Assembly: GCA_018660465.1 (NCBI GenBank)
Contig: JABJKH010000097.1
Location: 1-56,768, forward strand
From: Rhodospirillaceae bacterium
GTDB taxonomy: Bacteria; Pseudomonadota; Alphaproteobacteria; Rhodospirillales; JABJKH01
Reading direction: 5' to 3'
Length of the DNA: 56,768 bases
Part shown: positions 6,706 through 16,010 of the stretch, piece by piece
Position numbering within the stretch: position 1 is the stretch's first letter
Layout of the letters: the number at the start of each line of letters is the position of its first letter
Notes under the pieces: generated by a model
Told to the model about the DNA's origin: nothing
Seen by the model: only the letters and a program-made list of their open reading frames with translations
Database searches by the model: none
Made by a program: the position numbers and the translations under genes

Positions 6706-6816
6706 GACGGCTTATTTTTAGGCTGTCCTTTCGGGATGGTCCCCTGCCATCCTGGGTTTCAAATGCGAAACCAATAGCGCCCGACCTTCTCCCCCTGGTC
6801 GGGCGCTTGTTTTTTT
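6706..6816 (+). ncRNA. candidate small RNA: four consecutive stem-loops with C-rich loops
   Basis: In this gene-free stretch (6455-6836) four hairpins follow each other on the plus strand: GACGGC/GCTGTC (6706-6727), GGATGG/CCATCC (6734-6752, loop TCCCCTG), GGTTTC/GAAACC (6755-6772), and a 10-bp GC-rich stem at 6777-6806 with loop TTCTCCCCCT. A T-tract follows to 6816. The loops carry CCCC/CUCCCCCU, complementary to Shine-Dalgarno sequences, as in several known alphaproteobacterial regulatory RNAs. A weak promoter-like TTGTGA (6664-6669) lies upstream. Nothing recognisable is seen in 6455-6705 apart from the leader of the gene at 6454. Confidence 0.55.
6777..6816 (+). terminator. strong rho-independent terminator
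   Basis: A perfect 10-bp stem GCGCCCGACC / GGTCGGGCGC with a 10-nt loop is followed by TTGTTTTTTT. It only works rightward, because the opposite strand lacks a T-tract after the stem. No protein gene ends just upstream on this strand, which supports a separate small transcript. Confidence 0.85.
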
Positions 6817-6836
6817 AATTCGAAATCGAACAAATT

Positions 6837-7526
6837 TTAGGGTACCAGCCGATATCCGCCTGGCTCGGTCACGAGGATTTTTGCATTTGAAGGATCGAAT
6901 TCTATCTTTTGCCGAAGACGATAAACGTGGGTTTCGAGCGTGTGCGTGGTAACACCCGCGTTATATCCCCACACTTCGTCCAGAAGAACGTCGCGCCCAA
7001 CCACCCGGTCCCCCGCCCGATAGAGGTATTTCAAAATCGCGGTTTCTTTGTCGGTCAGTCGAACTTTCTTATCATCATCGTTATTTACCAATAGCTTAGC
7101 GCTCGGCTGAAAAGTATAAGGTCCGATTGTAAAGACCGCATCATCACTGCGCTCGTGCTGGCGAATATGAGCGCGGAGCCGTGCCAGCAACACCCCCAGC
7201 CGAAAGGGCTTGGTGATATAATCGTTGGCCCCCGAATCGAGCCCTAAAATGGTATCGGCGTCGGTATCAGCGCCGGTTAACATGATAATCGGCGAGGTAA
7301 CGCCATTGCGACGCATCAGTCGACAGACCTCTCGTCCATCCATATCGGGCAGGCCAACATCTAATAAAATCACATCAAAGTAATCGGCGCGCGCCAATTC
7401 CAGAGCCTTTGCGCCCGTTTCAGCGGGCACGGTCGCGAACTCTTCATGTAATTGCAATTGCTCGCCGAGCATTTCCAATAAGGTGGAATCGTCGTCGACA
7501 AGCAGCACCTGTTTACCGGTGGTCAT
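6837..7526 (-). CDS. OmpR/PhoB-family response regulator
   Basis: 229 residues from ATG at 7526 (GGGGGCGA upstream). The receiver domain (about 1-120) starts KQVLLVDDD, has the phospho-acceptor Asp in VILLDVGLPDMDG, the conserved Thr in IIMLTGAD and Lys in DYITKPF. The C-terminal winged-helix domain (about 130-229) shows VRLTDKETAILKYLY and THTLETHVYRLRQKIE, ending GGYRLVP. It binds DNA after phosphorylation by a histidine kinase. No kinase gene is adjacent, so it is an orphan by position. Its targets cannot be read from the sequence. Confidence 0.9.
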   Translation of the reverse strand: MTTGKQVLLVDDDSTLLEMLGEQLQLHEEFATVPAETGAKALELARADYFDVILLDVGLPDMDGREVCRLMRRNGVTSPIIMLTGADTDADTILGLDSGANDYITKPFRLGVLLARLRAHIRQHERSDDAVFTIGPYTFQPSAKLLVNNDDDKKVRLTDKETAILKYLYRAGDRVVGRDVLLDEVWGYNAGVTTHTLETHVYRLRQKIEFDPSNAKILVTEPGGYRLVP

Positions 7527-7748
7527 TGATAGTCGCCCCCATTTGGGTCGCCGTTTTCCTGAACGCCACAATATTCCTCACGCGAGGCTGAATTTATTAC
7601 ATAAATAGCAAACCCGCCAGCATGGACTTATTACTGTCCTCGATTTGGCCAAACCATTTGACGTGCGGATGATGTAAAACCCGTGCTGGCAGTCGCCTCT
7701 ATCAATTGTTATAGTCCCACCGATTCACAGCGCCCAGAATTTGTCGAG

Positions 7749-7781
7749 AATTTGCCGGTAATTTGCCGGTAATTTGCGAGG
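7749..7781. repeat. 11-bp tandem repeat in the ribA leader
   Basis: AATTTGCCGGT occurs twice in tandem (7749-7759, 7760-7770), followed by a diverged third unit AATTTGCGAGG. It lies 20-50 bp before the ribA start codon, so it may affect the mRNA leader; otherwise a slippage product. Confidence 0.6.
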
Positions 7782-7799
7782 AGCAAAACTCCAACCGCC

Positions 7800-8945
7800 A
7801 TGTCTTCTGAATTTGAACTTCTGCCCATGCCGGCTACGCGCGAACATTTTTCGCTGCTGGCGGTTGACCGCGTCATATCCGAACTTCGCCGCGGACGCAT
7901 TGTCGCGGTTAGAGGATATGGCGGAGCAGCAGTCCTGGTCCAAGCCGCCGAAGCGACAACCACAGAAGGGCTGCTAGAAATTGCTGCCATGAGCGGTGGC
8001 GTCTCTCGGATTGCAATTACTGCGCGCCGCGCCGCCGTGTTAGGTTTACGAGATACAACTGCTGCTGTTGTTTGCTTGACCCATAAGAAGGAACTGACCG
8101 CAGAGGCAATTCATGATTTGGCCGAGCCCTTGTCTGCAACCACCGTGAAAGGTGCGGATTTGGAAATACATGATGCTGAAACGTACGCGTCTGAAAGTGC
8201 TGCCGTTGCCTTGACCAAACTTGCGCGGCTTTTACCCGCCGCCGTTGTCGCTCAGCCACACCTGACTGAGTCCGAAGATTTGGTAGCCTGGACAAGCCGA
8301 CATGACCTTTTATTGGTCGATGCTGGAGATGTCTTCCAATATGAGCGAACCGCCGCCCGGACTCTTCGCGCGGTAAGCGAAGCAAGAGTTCCGCTGCTCG
8401 ATGCTCAAGAAACTCGAATTATTGCCTTCCGACCTGTAGACGGGGGATTGGAGCATTTAGCCATCGTCATTGGTGAGCCTCCTGTTGATGAACCGGTTCT
8501 CACGCGCTTGCATTCTGAGTGTTTTACGGGCGATTTATTGGGGTCTCTCAGATGTGACTGTGGTGATCAACTTCGCGGTGCAATCCAGGAAATAGGCAAA
8601 ACCGGAAGCGGCCTTTTGCTTTACTTGGCCCAAGAAGGACGCGGCATCGGTTTGGTCAATAAACTCCGCGCCTACGAGCTTCAGGACAGGGGCTTTGATA
8701 CCATGGACGCGAACGAAGAATTAGGTTTCGATGCCGACGAACGGATCTACTTACCGGCGGCAAAAATGTTGGAACTTTTAAAATTCAATTCGGTTCGATT
8801 GCTGACCAACAATCCTGATAAAGTGACGGCCCTGTCGCAATGCGGCGTCAAAGTGGTGGACCGAGTATCGCACACGTTTCCATCCAACGAACACAATGAA
8901 CTTTATCTCCGTACCAAAGCGGTTAAAAGCGGGCACTCTTTCTAG
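7800..8945 (+). CDS. ribA: GTP cyclohydrolase II with degenerate DHBP-synthase-like N-terminal domain
   Basis: 381 residues. The C-terminal half (about 190-381) is GTP cyclohydrolase II, the first step of riboflavin synthesis. It has the zinc ligands in HSECFTGDLLGSLRCDCGDQL, then LAQEGRGIGLVNKLRAYELQD and RLLTNNPDK. The N-terminal half resembles the RibB fold in length and helix pattern (RVISELRRGRIVAV). It lacks the acidic DDEDRENEGD active-site stretch, which is replaced by GYGGAAVLVQAAE, so it should not make dihydroxybutanone phosphate. ATG at 7800 is preceded by GAGGAG at a rather long distance. A monocistronic unit is likely, as no other rib genes are nearby. Confidence 0.9.
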   Translation: MSSEFELLPMPATREHFSLLAVDRVISELRRGRIVAVRGYGGAAVLVQAAEATTTEGLLEIAAMSGGVSRIAITARRAAVLGLRDTTAAVVCLTHKKELTAEAIHDLAEPLSATTVKGADLEIHDAETYASESAAVALTKLARLLPAAVVAQPHLTESEDLVAWTSRHDLLLVDAGDVFQYERTAARTLRAVSEARVPLLDAQETRIIAFRPVDGGLEHLAIVIGEPPVDEPVLTRLHSECFTGDLLGSLRCDCGDQLRGAIQEIGKTGSGLLLYLAQEGRGIGLVNKLRAYELQDRGFDTMDANEELGFDADERIYLPAAKMLELLKFNSVRLLTNNPDKVTALSQCGVKVVDRVSHTFPSNEHNELYLRTKAVKSGHSF

Positions 8946-8978
8946 AGGCTGGGAAATCTTTCTAGAAGTTGGGAAATT
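8939..8978. repeat. 20-bp tandem duplication spanning the ribA stop codon
   Basis: TTTCTAGAGGCTGGGAAATC (8939-8958) is repeated as TTTCTAGAAGTTGGGAAATT (8959-8978), 17 of 20 identical. The ribA TAG is in the first copy, so the duplication left the protein unchanged. Confidence 0.7.
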
Positions 8979-9133
8979 TGAGGCGGAATCATTCGTCCTC
9001 TTAGAGGGGCAACTCTTGCCGGGAAAACGGTGCTCTGGTTGGCGTGTGCCCTTAACCTCTTGAATCTCAACAACTCTTAATTGGCATCCGGTTTGCATAG
9101 GTTAATGCAAATACAAAAACCGAGTGTCCAATT

Positions 9134-10195
9134 ATGAATTTACATGAGTCCCATCCAGCATCACAGGTCGCGCTGTTAGCGCTGCAACAAGGCGGTAAAG
9201 CGCCGGCGTCCAACGAGGCGGATATTGAAAAGGAAGTATTCGGCGAAGACGGCTTTACTTTCAAAGATATTCTGGATGTCATCAACCCGCTACAACACAT
9301 TCCCGGTGTATCGACCCTGTACCGAGACATGACCGGCGATGAGATTTCGCCAGCCTCCCGCATTGGCGGTGGCGCGTTGTTCTTTGGTCCGATCGGCGCC
9401 GCAATTTCGACAGCAAACGTGATTGTCGATAAAGCCACTGGCAAGGACGTTGGTGAACACGTTATGGCGGCCTTCGTCGATGAAGAAAATGATGGCACGA
9501 TTTTAGCGGGGGCCGAACCCGTAGAGTCCGAAGAAGATACATTCGTTACCGCAGCACTTCAGTCTTGGACCAACCCGGGTCCGGCAGTTCAGACCGCCTC
9601 AAACCGGCCTATCAGTGACCAAGAATATCGCTCCCTCTTGGCCAAGGGAGAGCCCTTCGAACAAGCAGCAACAACCATCAATGAAGGAAGCATTGCAGCG
9701 CTTAAGGCAAAAGGTGAGCCCTTTGATCTCAATCCCGTAAGCGAGGCGTCAATTTCGGATACCCAGGTCGCAATGCTGATGGCGAGAGGCGAGCCGTTTG
9801 TCGATGAAGGCGGAACGGAAATTGACCTGTCCGCCGCCCAAGCTGCGGCACCGATCATGGCCCAAACACCGGCCCAAACACTGGCTCAAACACCGGCTCA
9901 ATTTGGCAAAAAAGAACCCCTTCAACAGGTTGACGATTTATCCCGCCGGACCCAAGCCTATGCAAATGTTGGCATAGACGTCAGAGAGTGGGCATCGCGA
10001 GAAGTCGCGGAGCGGTCTCGTTTGGCCCGAGCCGGCGGTTCGCATCCCGGAAAAATTGCGCCTGAAACTGACTTGGCTGGAGCAACAGCCAAAGAAGGTG
10101 GCTGGTTTAGCGACGTTATGATGTCTGCCTTGAAGAGTTATAAAGGGGCAAACGCCTTATCAAACAGCCTCGCGGTACCGTCTCCCGCAAAATAA
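9134..10195 (+). CDS. hypothetical protein with three KGEPF repeats
   Basis: 353 residues, family not recognised. The N-terminal third has a conserved-looking segment (FTFKDILDVINPLQHIPGVS, then YRDMTGDEISPASRIGGGALFFGP) with a mildly hydrophobic glycine-rich stretch around 75-90. The middle carries three spaced copies of A[KR]GEPF at residues 170-175, 192-197 and 217-222, each preceded by a helix-like segment. Next comes a low-complexity AQTPAQTLAQTPAQ run, encoded by a 12-bp DNA repeat. There is no signal peptide. The repeats suggest short linear binding motifs presented on a flexible linker. The gene stands alone, with 39 bp before the next one. Confidence 0.8.
   Translation: MNLHESHPASQVALLALQQGGKAPASNEADIEKEVFGEDGFTFKDILDVINPLQHIPGVSTLYRDMTGDEISPASRIGGGALFFGPIGAAISTANVIVDKATGKDVGEHVMAAFVDEENDGTILAGAEPVESEEDTFVTAALQSWTNPGPAVQTASNRPISDQEYRSLLAKGEPFEQAATTINEGSIAALKAKGEPFDLNPVSEASISDTQVAMLMARGEPFVDEGGTEIDLSAAQAAAPIMAQTPAQTLAQTPAQFGKKEPLQQVDDLSRRTQAYANVGIDVREWASREVAERSRLARAGGSHPGKIAPETDLAGATAKEGGWFSDVMMSALKSYKGANALSNSLAVPSPAK
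9860..9901 (+). repeat. 12-bp coding tandem repeat, 3.5 copies
   Basis: GCCCAAACACCG, GCCCAAACACTG and GCTCAAACACCG run in tandem with a half copy following. They encode AQTP/AQTL units within the hypothetical protein. The period is a multiple of three, so copy-number change keeps the frame. Confidence 0.75.
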
Positions 10196-10234
10196 TCGTT
10201 CTAATATCCAAGGCTTATCTTAATATACGTCCCT

Positions 10235-10735
10235 ATGGATATCCTGGTTAAATCACCAAACGTTTTTTCGTGGCAGGGTGAAACGTTCCGCTGCGCCCTA
10301 GGAAGGGGTGGCGTGGTTTCAGACAAATCTGAAGGCGACGGGGGAACACCGACCGGACGCTTCGCCTTGCGTCAGATTTTTTTTCGGCCCGACCGCCTAG
10401 CCCCCCCCAAAACAATTCTTCCAATCCAAGCCCTTCAACAACATGATGGGTGGTGTGATGACTTGGAAGCGGATGAATACAATACATTGATTCAAAAGCC
10501 ATTTTCTAAGCGACATGAAGACTTATGGCGGGACGATTTGGTGTATGATGTGATCGTTGTTCTAGGTTATAACGATGATCCGGTTGTTAGGGGAAAAGGC
10601 AGCGCAATCTTTCTCCACGTTGCCAAGCCTGACTACAGTCCAACGGAAGGCTGTGTTGCGCTTTCTCTGGAAAATTTGTTGCACGTTCTTAAAACGATTA
10701 CGCCGGAAACACGCCTTTTGGTCAGTCTGGATTAG
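10235..10735 (+). CDS. L,D-transpeptidase (YkuD-type) family protein
   Basis: 166 residues with the YkuD-type catalytic signature: His128 in FLHVAK and Cys140 in SPTEGCVAL. The GDGGTPTGRF segment near residues 34-43 is also typical. These enzymes form 3-3 cross-links or anchor proteins in peptidoglycan. This short subfamily has no visible signal peptide, so its export and precise substrate are uncertain. It converges with yggS and overlaps the 3' end of that gene by 14 bp. Confidence 0.85.
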   Translation: MDILVKSPNVFSWQGETFRCALGRGGVVSDKSEGDGGTPTGRFALRQIFFRPDRLAPPKTILPIQALQQHDGWCDDLEADEYNTLIQKPFSKRHEDLWRDDLVYDVIVVLGYNDDPVVRGKGSAIFLHVAKPDYSPTEGCVALSLENLLHVLKTITPETRLLVSLD

Positions 10736-11417
10736 ACGGCAGCGGCGGGCGCCCCCCAAAGATCGCTGTCCCGACACGGACGCATGTCGCGCCAAACCGG
10801 ATTGCTGTTTCAAAATCTGCCGTCATTCCCATGCTGAGTTGGTCCAGTCCGTTCCGGCGGGCAAGCTCCCGCAACAATCCGAAGTGTAAGGCAGGTTCTT
10901 CATTCTTTGGCGGTAAGCACATAAGGCCTTGTACGGGAAGTTCCAGTTCATCCCGGCATAGGGCGACGAAGGCATCTAGCTCCTCTGGAATTACCCCAGA
11001 TTTTTGTGATTCTTCGCCTGTATTAACTTGTAAAAAACACGCTGGCCGCAAACCACTTGTGTCCATTTCTCTTGCGAGAGCGCGGGCGAGTTTCGGGCGA
11101 TCGACTGTTTCAATCACGTCAAATAACAATAACGACCGCTTGACCTTGTTGCGTTGCAGGGGACCAATCAAATGTAATCTCACATCGTCGAATTCTTCTT
11201 TGAATAACGGCCATTTTTCTTCCGCTTCCTGTAAACGGTTTTCCCCATACACCCGATGGCCCGCGTCAAAGGCAGCACGAATGTGCGATGCCGGTTTTGT
11301 TTTTGATACGGCAATCAGACTAATTTGATCAGCCGTCCGCCCATCGGCTTTGGCCGCAGCAGCAACACGGGATTTGACGGCAGCTAAATTTTCCGCAATG
11401 TCTTGGTCTGAATTCAC
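10722..11417 (-). CDS. yggS: YggS/PROSC-family pyridoxal-phosphate homeostasis protein
   Basis: About 231 residues from GTG at 11417 (GGAAAC upstream). The frame stays open to 11564, but the longer N-terminus is not like the family. Visible family motifs are LIAVSKTKP (the PLP lysine), YGENRLQEAEEKW, LHLIGPLQRNKVK, CFLQVNTGEESQKSG, GLMCLPP and LSMGMTADFETAIRFGATCVRVGTAIFG. The protein binds PLP without enzymatic activity and maintains vitamin B6 and amino-acid balance. It is divergent from the thiE-like gene, 70 bp apart, and a shared control region is possible. Confidence 0.92.
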   Translation of the reverse strand: MNSDQDIAENLAAVKSRVAAAAKADGRTADQISLIAVSKTKPASHIRAAFDAGHRVYGENRLQEAEEKWPLFKEEFDDVRLHLIGPLQRNKVKRSLLLFDVIETVDRPKLARALAREMDTSGLRPACFLQVNTGEESQKSGVIPEELDAFVALCRDELELPVQGLMCLPPKNEEPALHFGLLRELARRNGLDQLSMGMTADFETAIRFGATCVRVGTAIFGGRPPLPSNPD

Positions 11418-11487
11418 GAATTTGTTTCCGATATGGCTTAATTTGTGGTGCACCGTAGATAGATAAGAAAAGGACAACAGGTCAGTC

Positions 11488-12054
11488 GTGTCCAGACTAA
11501 TAAGTTTCCCCCCTGTAATTTTTATGACCGATGCGGAGAGAACACCGGATCCGGTCACCGCCATAAACCGTCTGCCTGAAGGGGCGGGTGTTATTTTTCG
11601 GCACTATGGTGTGCCAAATCGGAAGGAAATCGCCCGAACCCTCGTTCCGGTTTGCCGACACCGTCGGATTACGCTTTTAATCGCTGAGGATTGGCGGCTT
11701 GCTGCGGAAATAAACGCGGATGGCGTTCATCTTCCCGAACACATCGTGCCGACTTGGAGAGGTGGCGGAAATAAAATTGGCAGAAATAATTTTATGGTTA
11801 CAGCTGCCGCTCATTCTCAAAGATCCTTGTGGAACGCCGCCCGTGCGGGTGTTGATGCGGTTTTGGTATCACCCGTATTTCCAACTGTCAGTCACCCGGA
11901 AAATAGGCCCCTAGGGATAACCCAATTTTCGAATATGTGTCGGATCAGCCCCGTTCCTGTCTATGCGCTCGGCGGTATAACCCAGGATAAATTAACGCGT
12001 CTTCAAAATAGTGGCTGTGTGGGAGTTGCTGGTATTGGATTATTTTACCCTTAA
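11488..12054 (+). CDS. thiamine-phosphate synthase-like (ThiE/TenI) protein
   Basis: 188 residues from GTG at 11488. The TIM-barrel signature of ThiE/TenI proteins is visible: INADGVHLPE, VTAAAHSQRSLWNAARAGVDAVLVSPVFPT, VYALGGIT and VAGIGLF. ThiE joins the pyrimidine and thiazole halves of thiamine phosphate; TenI is an aromatase of the thiazole branch. The HP-loop after SPVFPTVSHP and the short length fit a TenI-like or divergent ThiE. No other thi genes are in the window, so its exact reaction is unsettled. Confidence 0.8.
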   Translation: MSRLISFPPVIFMTDAERTPDPVTAINRLPEGAGVIFRHYGVPNRKEIARTLVPVCRHRRITLLIAEDWRLAAEINADGVHLPEHIVPTWRGGGNKIGRNNFMVTAAAHSQRSLWNAARAGVDAVLVSPVFPTVSHPENRPLGITQFSNMCRISPVPVYALGGITQDKLTRLQNSGCVGVAGIGLFYP

Positions 12055-12101
12055 TTTTTTCAGATTTACTTGAACCGGTATGGCTTTGAGATATCTTTTG
12101 T

Positions 12102-12122
12102 TATAATGCTCCTTGGTATAAT
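12102..12122 (+). promoter_or_regulatory. twin TATAAT elements upstream of the DUF3576 lipoprotein
   Basis: Two TATAAT hexamers (12102-12107 and 12117-12122) lie 38-58 bp before the start codon; no good -35 hexamer is evident for either. They are plausible start points for the DUF3576-leuS-lptE-holA unit. Confidence 0.3.
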
Positions 12123-12159
12123 CTACACGGAAACTGGGAAGGTTTAAGGGATTTACCCA

Positions 12160-12816
12160 ATGTTTAGTCAGGTTCGAAAAATAAAAAATATTCATCTGTC
12201 GCTTTTAGTCGTGGCAGGTTTGTTGGTCACCGCGTGTGGACCGATTTCAATTGGGGAAAAGCCTATAGAAGAATTAACGCCTGAAGAGGCGGCTGAACGC
12301 GCTGAGGCTGACGCGAAAGACAGAGACTGGGCCATTCGGACTCAAAGTGACCAAGGCGATTACAAAGATGATTCTTTCATTTTTGAAAAGGATAGTGGCT
12401 ATGGTGGCTCCAGCGGTGGCGGGAGTGGTCTTGGCAGCTTATTTTTTGAAACGGATAAAGGCGGCGGCGGGAATGGTTTCGTTGGCGGCGTTGGTGTAAA
12501 TAGTTATTTGTGGCGCGCAACACTGGACACAGTGTCTTTCATGCCACTGGCCAGTGCAGACCCCTTTGGCGGTGTTATATTAACCGATTGGCATGCAACA
12601 CCTGATGCACCTGGCGAACGGTTTAAGTTAAATATTCGGATTCTGGGACGGGGTCTACGCGCAGACGGCATTAATGTTTCGACGTTTCGCCAAATTCAAG
12701 ACCGGTCCGGTTCCTGGATCAATGCTCGCATTCCGACGGCAACCAACGAAAAGATCGAAAATGCTATATTGTCAAAGGCACGAGAACTGCGGCATCGGTC
12801 AATTCAAAACCGGTAA
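12160..12816 (+). CDS. DUF3576 lipoprotein
   Basis: 218 residues. A lipoprotein signal peptide (KIKNIHLSLLVVAGLLVTAC, predicted lipidated Cys26) is followed by an acidic helix, a glycine-rich linker (about 85-120) and the conserved domain: LWRATLDTVSFMPLASADPFGGVILTDWH, then ERFKLNIRILGRGLRADGINVSTFRQ. DUF3576 proteins commonly sit just upstream of leuS, lptE and holA in alphaproteobacteria, as here, suggesting an outer-membrane role related to LPS assembly; this is not established. The ribosome-binding site is weak (AAGG about 17 bases upstream). Confidence 0.9.
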   Translation: MFSQVRKIKNIHLSLLVVAGLLVTACGPISIGEKPIEELTPEEAAERAEADAKDRDWAIRTQSDQGDYKDDSFIFEKDSGYGGSSGGGSGLGSLFFETDKGGGGNGFVGGVGVNSYLWRATLDTVSFMPLASADPFGGVILTDWHATPDAPGERFKLNIRILGRGLRADGINVSTFRQIQDRSGSWINARIPTATNEKIENAILSKARELRHRSIQNR

Positions 12817-12942
12817 GTATGTCGGTGTCGCAGTTAGCGGCGGTTTCCTAGCGTAAGATCGGGTTTTTTGCGTGCGCGGTGTTTGTTCCGGCCCTATAAA
12901 TCCACATAAATTCACCGTAACGATAGGTTAAATTCGGGGACC

Positions 12943-15507
12943 ATGGGTCGGTATAACTTCAAAGAATCAGAAGCCAAGTGGCAAGCTGTCTGGGATGAAC
13001 GGAATATATTCGCCGTTGTCCCCGAAAAAAATAAACCGAAATACTACGTGTTAGAGATGTTTCCATATCCGTCAGGACGAATTCATGTCGGCCATGTGCG
13101 GAACTATGCCTTGGGTGACGTCGTCGCCCGATATAAACGAGCCCGCGGATTTAATGTCCTTCACCCCATGGGCTGGGATGCTTTCGGCTTGCCAGCTGAG
13201 AACGCCGCCATCGCTAACAACGTCCCACCGGCCAAGTGGACCCACGAAAATATTGCTGCCATGCGGCAACAACTTAAAAAAATGGGGCTGGCCTATGATT
13301 GGGCACGGGAATTCGCGACTTGCGATTCGGATTATTATCGCCACGAACAAAAGATGTTTCTGGACTTCCTGAAGGAGGGACTGGTTTACCGGAAAGAATC
13401 CTGGGTGAATTGGGACCCGGTCGAAAATACTGTTTTAGCAAACGAACAGGTCATTGACGGCAAAGGTTGGCGATCAGGTGCCGATGTTGAAAAACGAAAA
13501 CTGGCGCAGTGGTTCCTTAAAATTACGGATTTCGCGGACGAACTTCTTGACGGCTTAAAAGAGCTGGAGCGGTGGCCTGATCGAGTCCGACTCATGCAAG
13601 AGAATTGGATCGGTCGGTCGGAAGGAGCGCACGTAACATTTTCCCTAAATGGCGTGCCGGAATCGCTCGAAATTTATACCACGCGGCCCGATACCATTTT
13701 TGGCGCAACTTTCTGTGCGATTGCCGCAAATCATCCGCTAGCACAGGAATTATCCCTAGATAACAAGGGATTGGCGGACTTTATTGCTGAATGTAATAAA
13801 CAAGGTACCAGTGAAGCGGCGATTGAAACCGTTGAAAAAATGGGCGTGGATACTGGCATTACGGCGCGCCACCCTTTCATTGATGGAAAAGAATTACCGG
13901 TTTACGTGGCCAATTTTGTTCTAATGGAATATGGCTCTGGCGCGATCTATGGCTGCCCAGCCCACGATCAACGCGACTTAGATTTCGCTAGGAAGTACAA
14001 CCTAGATGTCATACCTGTCGTCGCCCCAATTGGAGATAATGCGGATCAATTTACGGTTGAAGATATCGCCTATACAGAAGAAGGAGTGCACATTAATTCC
14101 GACTTCATGGATGGGCTTAACATCAAGGACGCGAAGACAGCCGCCATTTCCCGCCTTGAAGATTTGGACGTGGGCACACGCGCGATAAATTATCGGCTGC
14201 GGGATTGGGGGGTGTCGCGGCAGCGGTATTGGGGCTGCCCCATTCCGATCATTCATTGTGACGCGTGTGGCGATGTGCCGGTTCCAGAAAAAGATTTGCC
14301 GGTTCAATTGCCGGATAGCGTTTCCTTCGATTTGCCGGGAAACCCGCTGGCCAACCACGCCACCTGGAAGATTACAAATTGCCCGACATGTGGAGGGCCT
14401 GGCGAAAGAGAAACTGATACGTTTGATACTTTTTTTGAATCATCTTGGTACTTTGCACGCTTCTGTTCACCACACGCGGAAACCGCTTTTGATCGTGAGG
14501 CGGTAGATTATTGGATGCCTGTTGACCAATACATTGGTGGCATCGAACACGCGGTTCTGCATTTGCTATATTCTCGCTTCTTCACGCGGGCTCTAAAAAA
14601 ATGTGACTACCTTGGTGAGAGCGAGCCGTTTGCAGGTCTTTTGACCCAAGGCATGGTTTGTCACGAAACTTATCAAGATGGCGCGGGTGGGTGGCTCTAT
14701 CCTGAGCAGGTCGTGCGACGCGGCGAAGGGGATTACGTCCACAGCGAAACCGGTGACTCCGTCACCGTTGGACGCTCCATAAAAATGAGCAAGTCTAAAT
14801 TTAATGTCGTCGATCCCGAAGGCATTATTGATACCTATGGTGCCGATACAGCGCGACTGTTCGTATTATCTGATAGTCCGCCTGAACGCGATTTGGAATG
14901 GACGGATGCGGGCATCGATGGAGCGTGGCGTTTTTTGAATCGGTTATGGCGTTTGGTAGCGGAACCTGAGCAGGCTTTTGTTGAGGTCGGCACACCTAAG
15001 CCAAATGCATTTTCGTCTGAGACGGAAGATGTATTAAGGGCTATTCACAAAACGACTTTTTCTGTTTCCGAAGATTTAGATCGATTTCGGTTTAACAAAG
15101 CTGTTGCCCGAATTCGTGAGCTGACAAACTTGCTAGAAGGACTTGATAAATCGTCCGAAGGTGCCGCGTGGGTTTTACGAGATGGCTATGAAACCGTCGT
15201 TCGCCTTATAGGCCCTATAATGCCGCACTTATGTGAAGAGCTTTGGGAAATGCTTGGTCACAAATCAACCCTAGCAACGGCGCCATGGCCTTCAGTTGAC
15301 GAAACTCTTTTACAAGACGACAATGTAACGGTAGCAGTACAAGTTAACGGAAAATTGCGCGGCACCATAGAAGTGCCTAAGGATATGGATAAGCAATTAG
15401 TAGAAACCGCTGCTCTAGAATTACCCAGTGTTATCAACGTTGTAAACGATAAAGCCATACGTAAAGTCATTGTTGTTCCAAACCGGATTGTCAATGTGGT
15501 TATTTAA
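12943..15507 (+). CDS. leuS: leucyl-tRNA synthetase
   Basis: 854 residues, the normal bacterial length. A class I synthetase charging tRNA-Leu. The HIGH motif is at 48-51 (SGRIHVGH) and KMSKS at 614-618. Zinc-type Cys clusters CDACGDVP and CPTCGGPGE are present, and the editing domain with TTRPDTIFG and the Asp in [16 protein letters not shown] is intact. The C-terminal anticodon-binding domain ends [11 protein letters not shown]. The lptE start lies inside the last codons (14-nt overlap), so the two are translationally coupled. Confidence 0.98.
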   Translation: MGRYNFKESEAKWQAVWDERNIFAVVPEKNKPKYYVLEMFPYPSGRIHVGHVRNYALGDVVARYKRARGFNVLHPMGWDAFGLPAENAAIANNVPPAKWTHENIAAMRQQLKKMGLAYDWAREFATCDSDYYRHEQKMFLDFLKEGLVYRKESWVNWDPVENTVLANEQVIDGKGWRSGADVEKRKLAQWFLKITDFADELLDGLKELERWPDRVRLMQENWIGRSEGAHVTFSLNGVPESLEIYTTRPDTIFGATFCAIAANHPLAQELSLDNKGLADFIAECNKQGTSEAAIETVEKMGVDTGITARHPFIDGKELPVYVANFVLMEYGSGAIYGCPAHDQRDLDFARKYNLDVIPVVAPIGDNADQFTVEDIAYTEEGVHINSDFMDGLNIKDAKTAAISRLEDLDVGTRAINYRLRDWGVSRQRYWGCPIPIIHCDACGDVPVPEKDLPVQLPDSVSFDLPGNPLANHATWKITNCPTCGGPGERETDTFDTFFESSWYFARFCSPHAETAFDREAVDYWMPVDQYIGGIEHAVLHLLYSRFFTRALKKCDYLGESEPFAGLLTQGMVCHETYQDGAGGWLYPEQVVRRGEGDYVHSETGDSVTVGRSIKMSKSKFNVVDPEGIIDTYGADTARLFVLSDSPPERDLEWTDAGIDGAWRFLNRLWRLVAEPEQAFVEVGTPKPNAFSSETEDVLRAIHKTTFSVSEDLDRFRFNKAVARIRELTNLLEGLDKSSEGAAWVLRDGYETVVRLIGPIMPHLCEELWEMLGHKSTLATAPWPSVDETLLQDDNVTVAVQVNGKLRGTIEVPKDMDKQLVETAALELPSVINVVNDKAIRKVIVVPNRIVNVVI

Positions 15508-16006
15508 ACCTTTTTGTAGTTGTTTGGTTGTTCTGCTGCTCAGTGGATGTGGCTTTAAGTCGCTCTATGGTACCCAGGGGAAATTTGATTCTCCGACCGA
15601 GCTTTCGGCAATAAAGATTAGTATTATTCGGGACCGGATTGGTCAGCAGGTGAGAAACGAACTGCTTGATCTCCTGACACCACACGGCGCGCCACAACAT
15701 CCTCATTACATTTTAAATGTTACCGTGAGAGAATCTAAAAATGCATTTGCCGTAAAGAAAAACGCCTTTGCAACCCGTGCCGATTTGCGACTAACCGGCG
15801 GCTTCAATTTGATATCGTCAGTGAATGGCAAACCGCTAACGTCGGGAAACGTCTTCGTTATTAGTAGCTATGATATTGTCAGTTCTGATTTCGCAACTTT
15901 AAGTGCCGAAAAGAATGCTCGCGAGCGCGGCATTTTACAATTGAGCGAAGATATTCGTACTCGGTTAGCAGTTTATTTCGTCGGGCAGTCTAAAAATTCG
16001 CAGTAG
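15494..16006 (+). CDS. lptE: LPS assembly lipoprotein LptE
   Basis: 170 residues from ATG at 15494, which overlaps the leuS end. The signal peptide [19 protein letters not shown] gives a lipidated Cys19, followed by GFKSLYG, typical of LptE. LptE plugs the LptD barrel in the outer membrane and delivers lipopolysaccharide to the surface. The remaining sequence ([20 protein letters not shown], then [18 protein letters not shown]) fits the family in length and pattern although identity is usually low. The position between leuS and holA is the standard one. Confidence 0.9.
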   Translation: MWLFKPFCSCLVVLLLSGCGFKSLYGTQGKFDSPTELSAIKISIIRDRIGQQVRNELLDLLTPHGAPQHPHYILNVTVRESKNAFAVKKNAFATRADLRLTGGFNLISSVNGKPLTSGNVFVISSYDIVSSDFATLSAEKNARERGILQLSEDIRTRLAVYFVGQSKNSQ

Positions 16007-16010
16007 CCGA

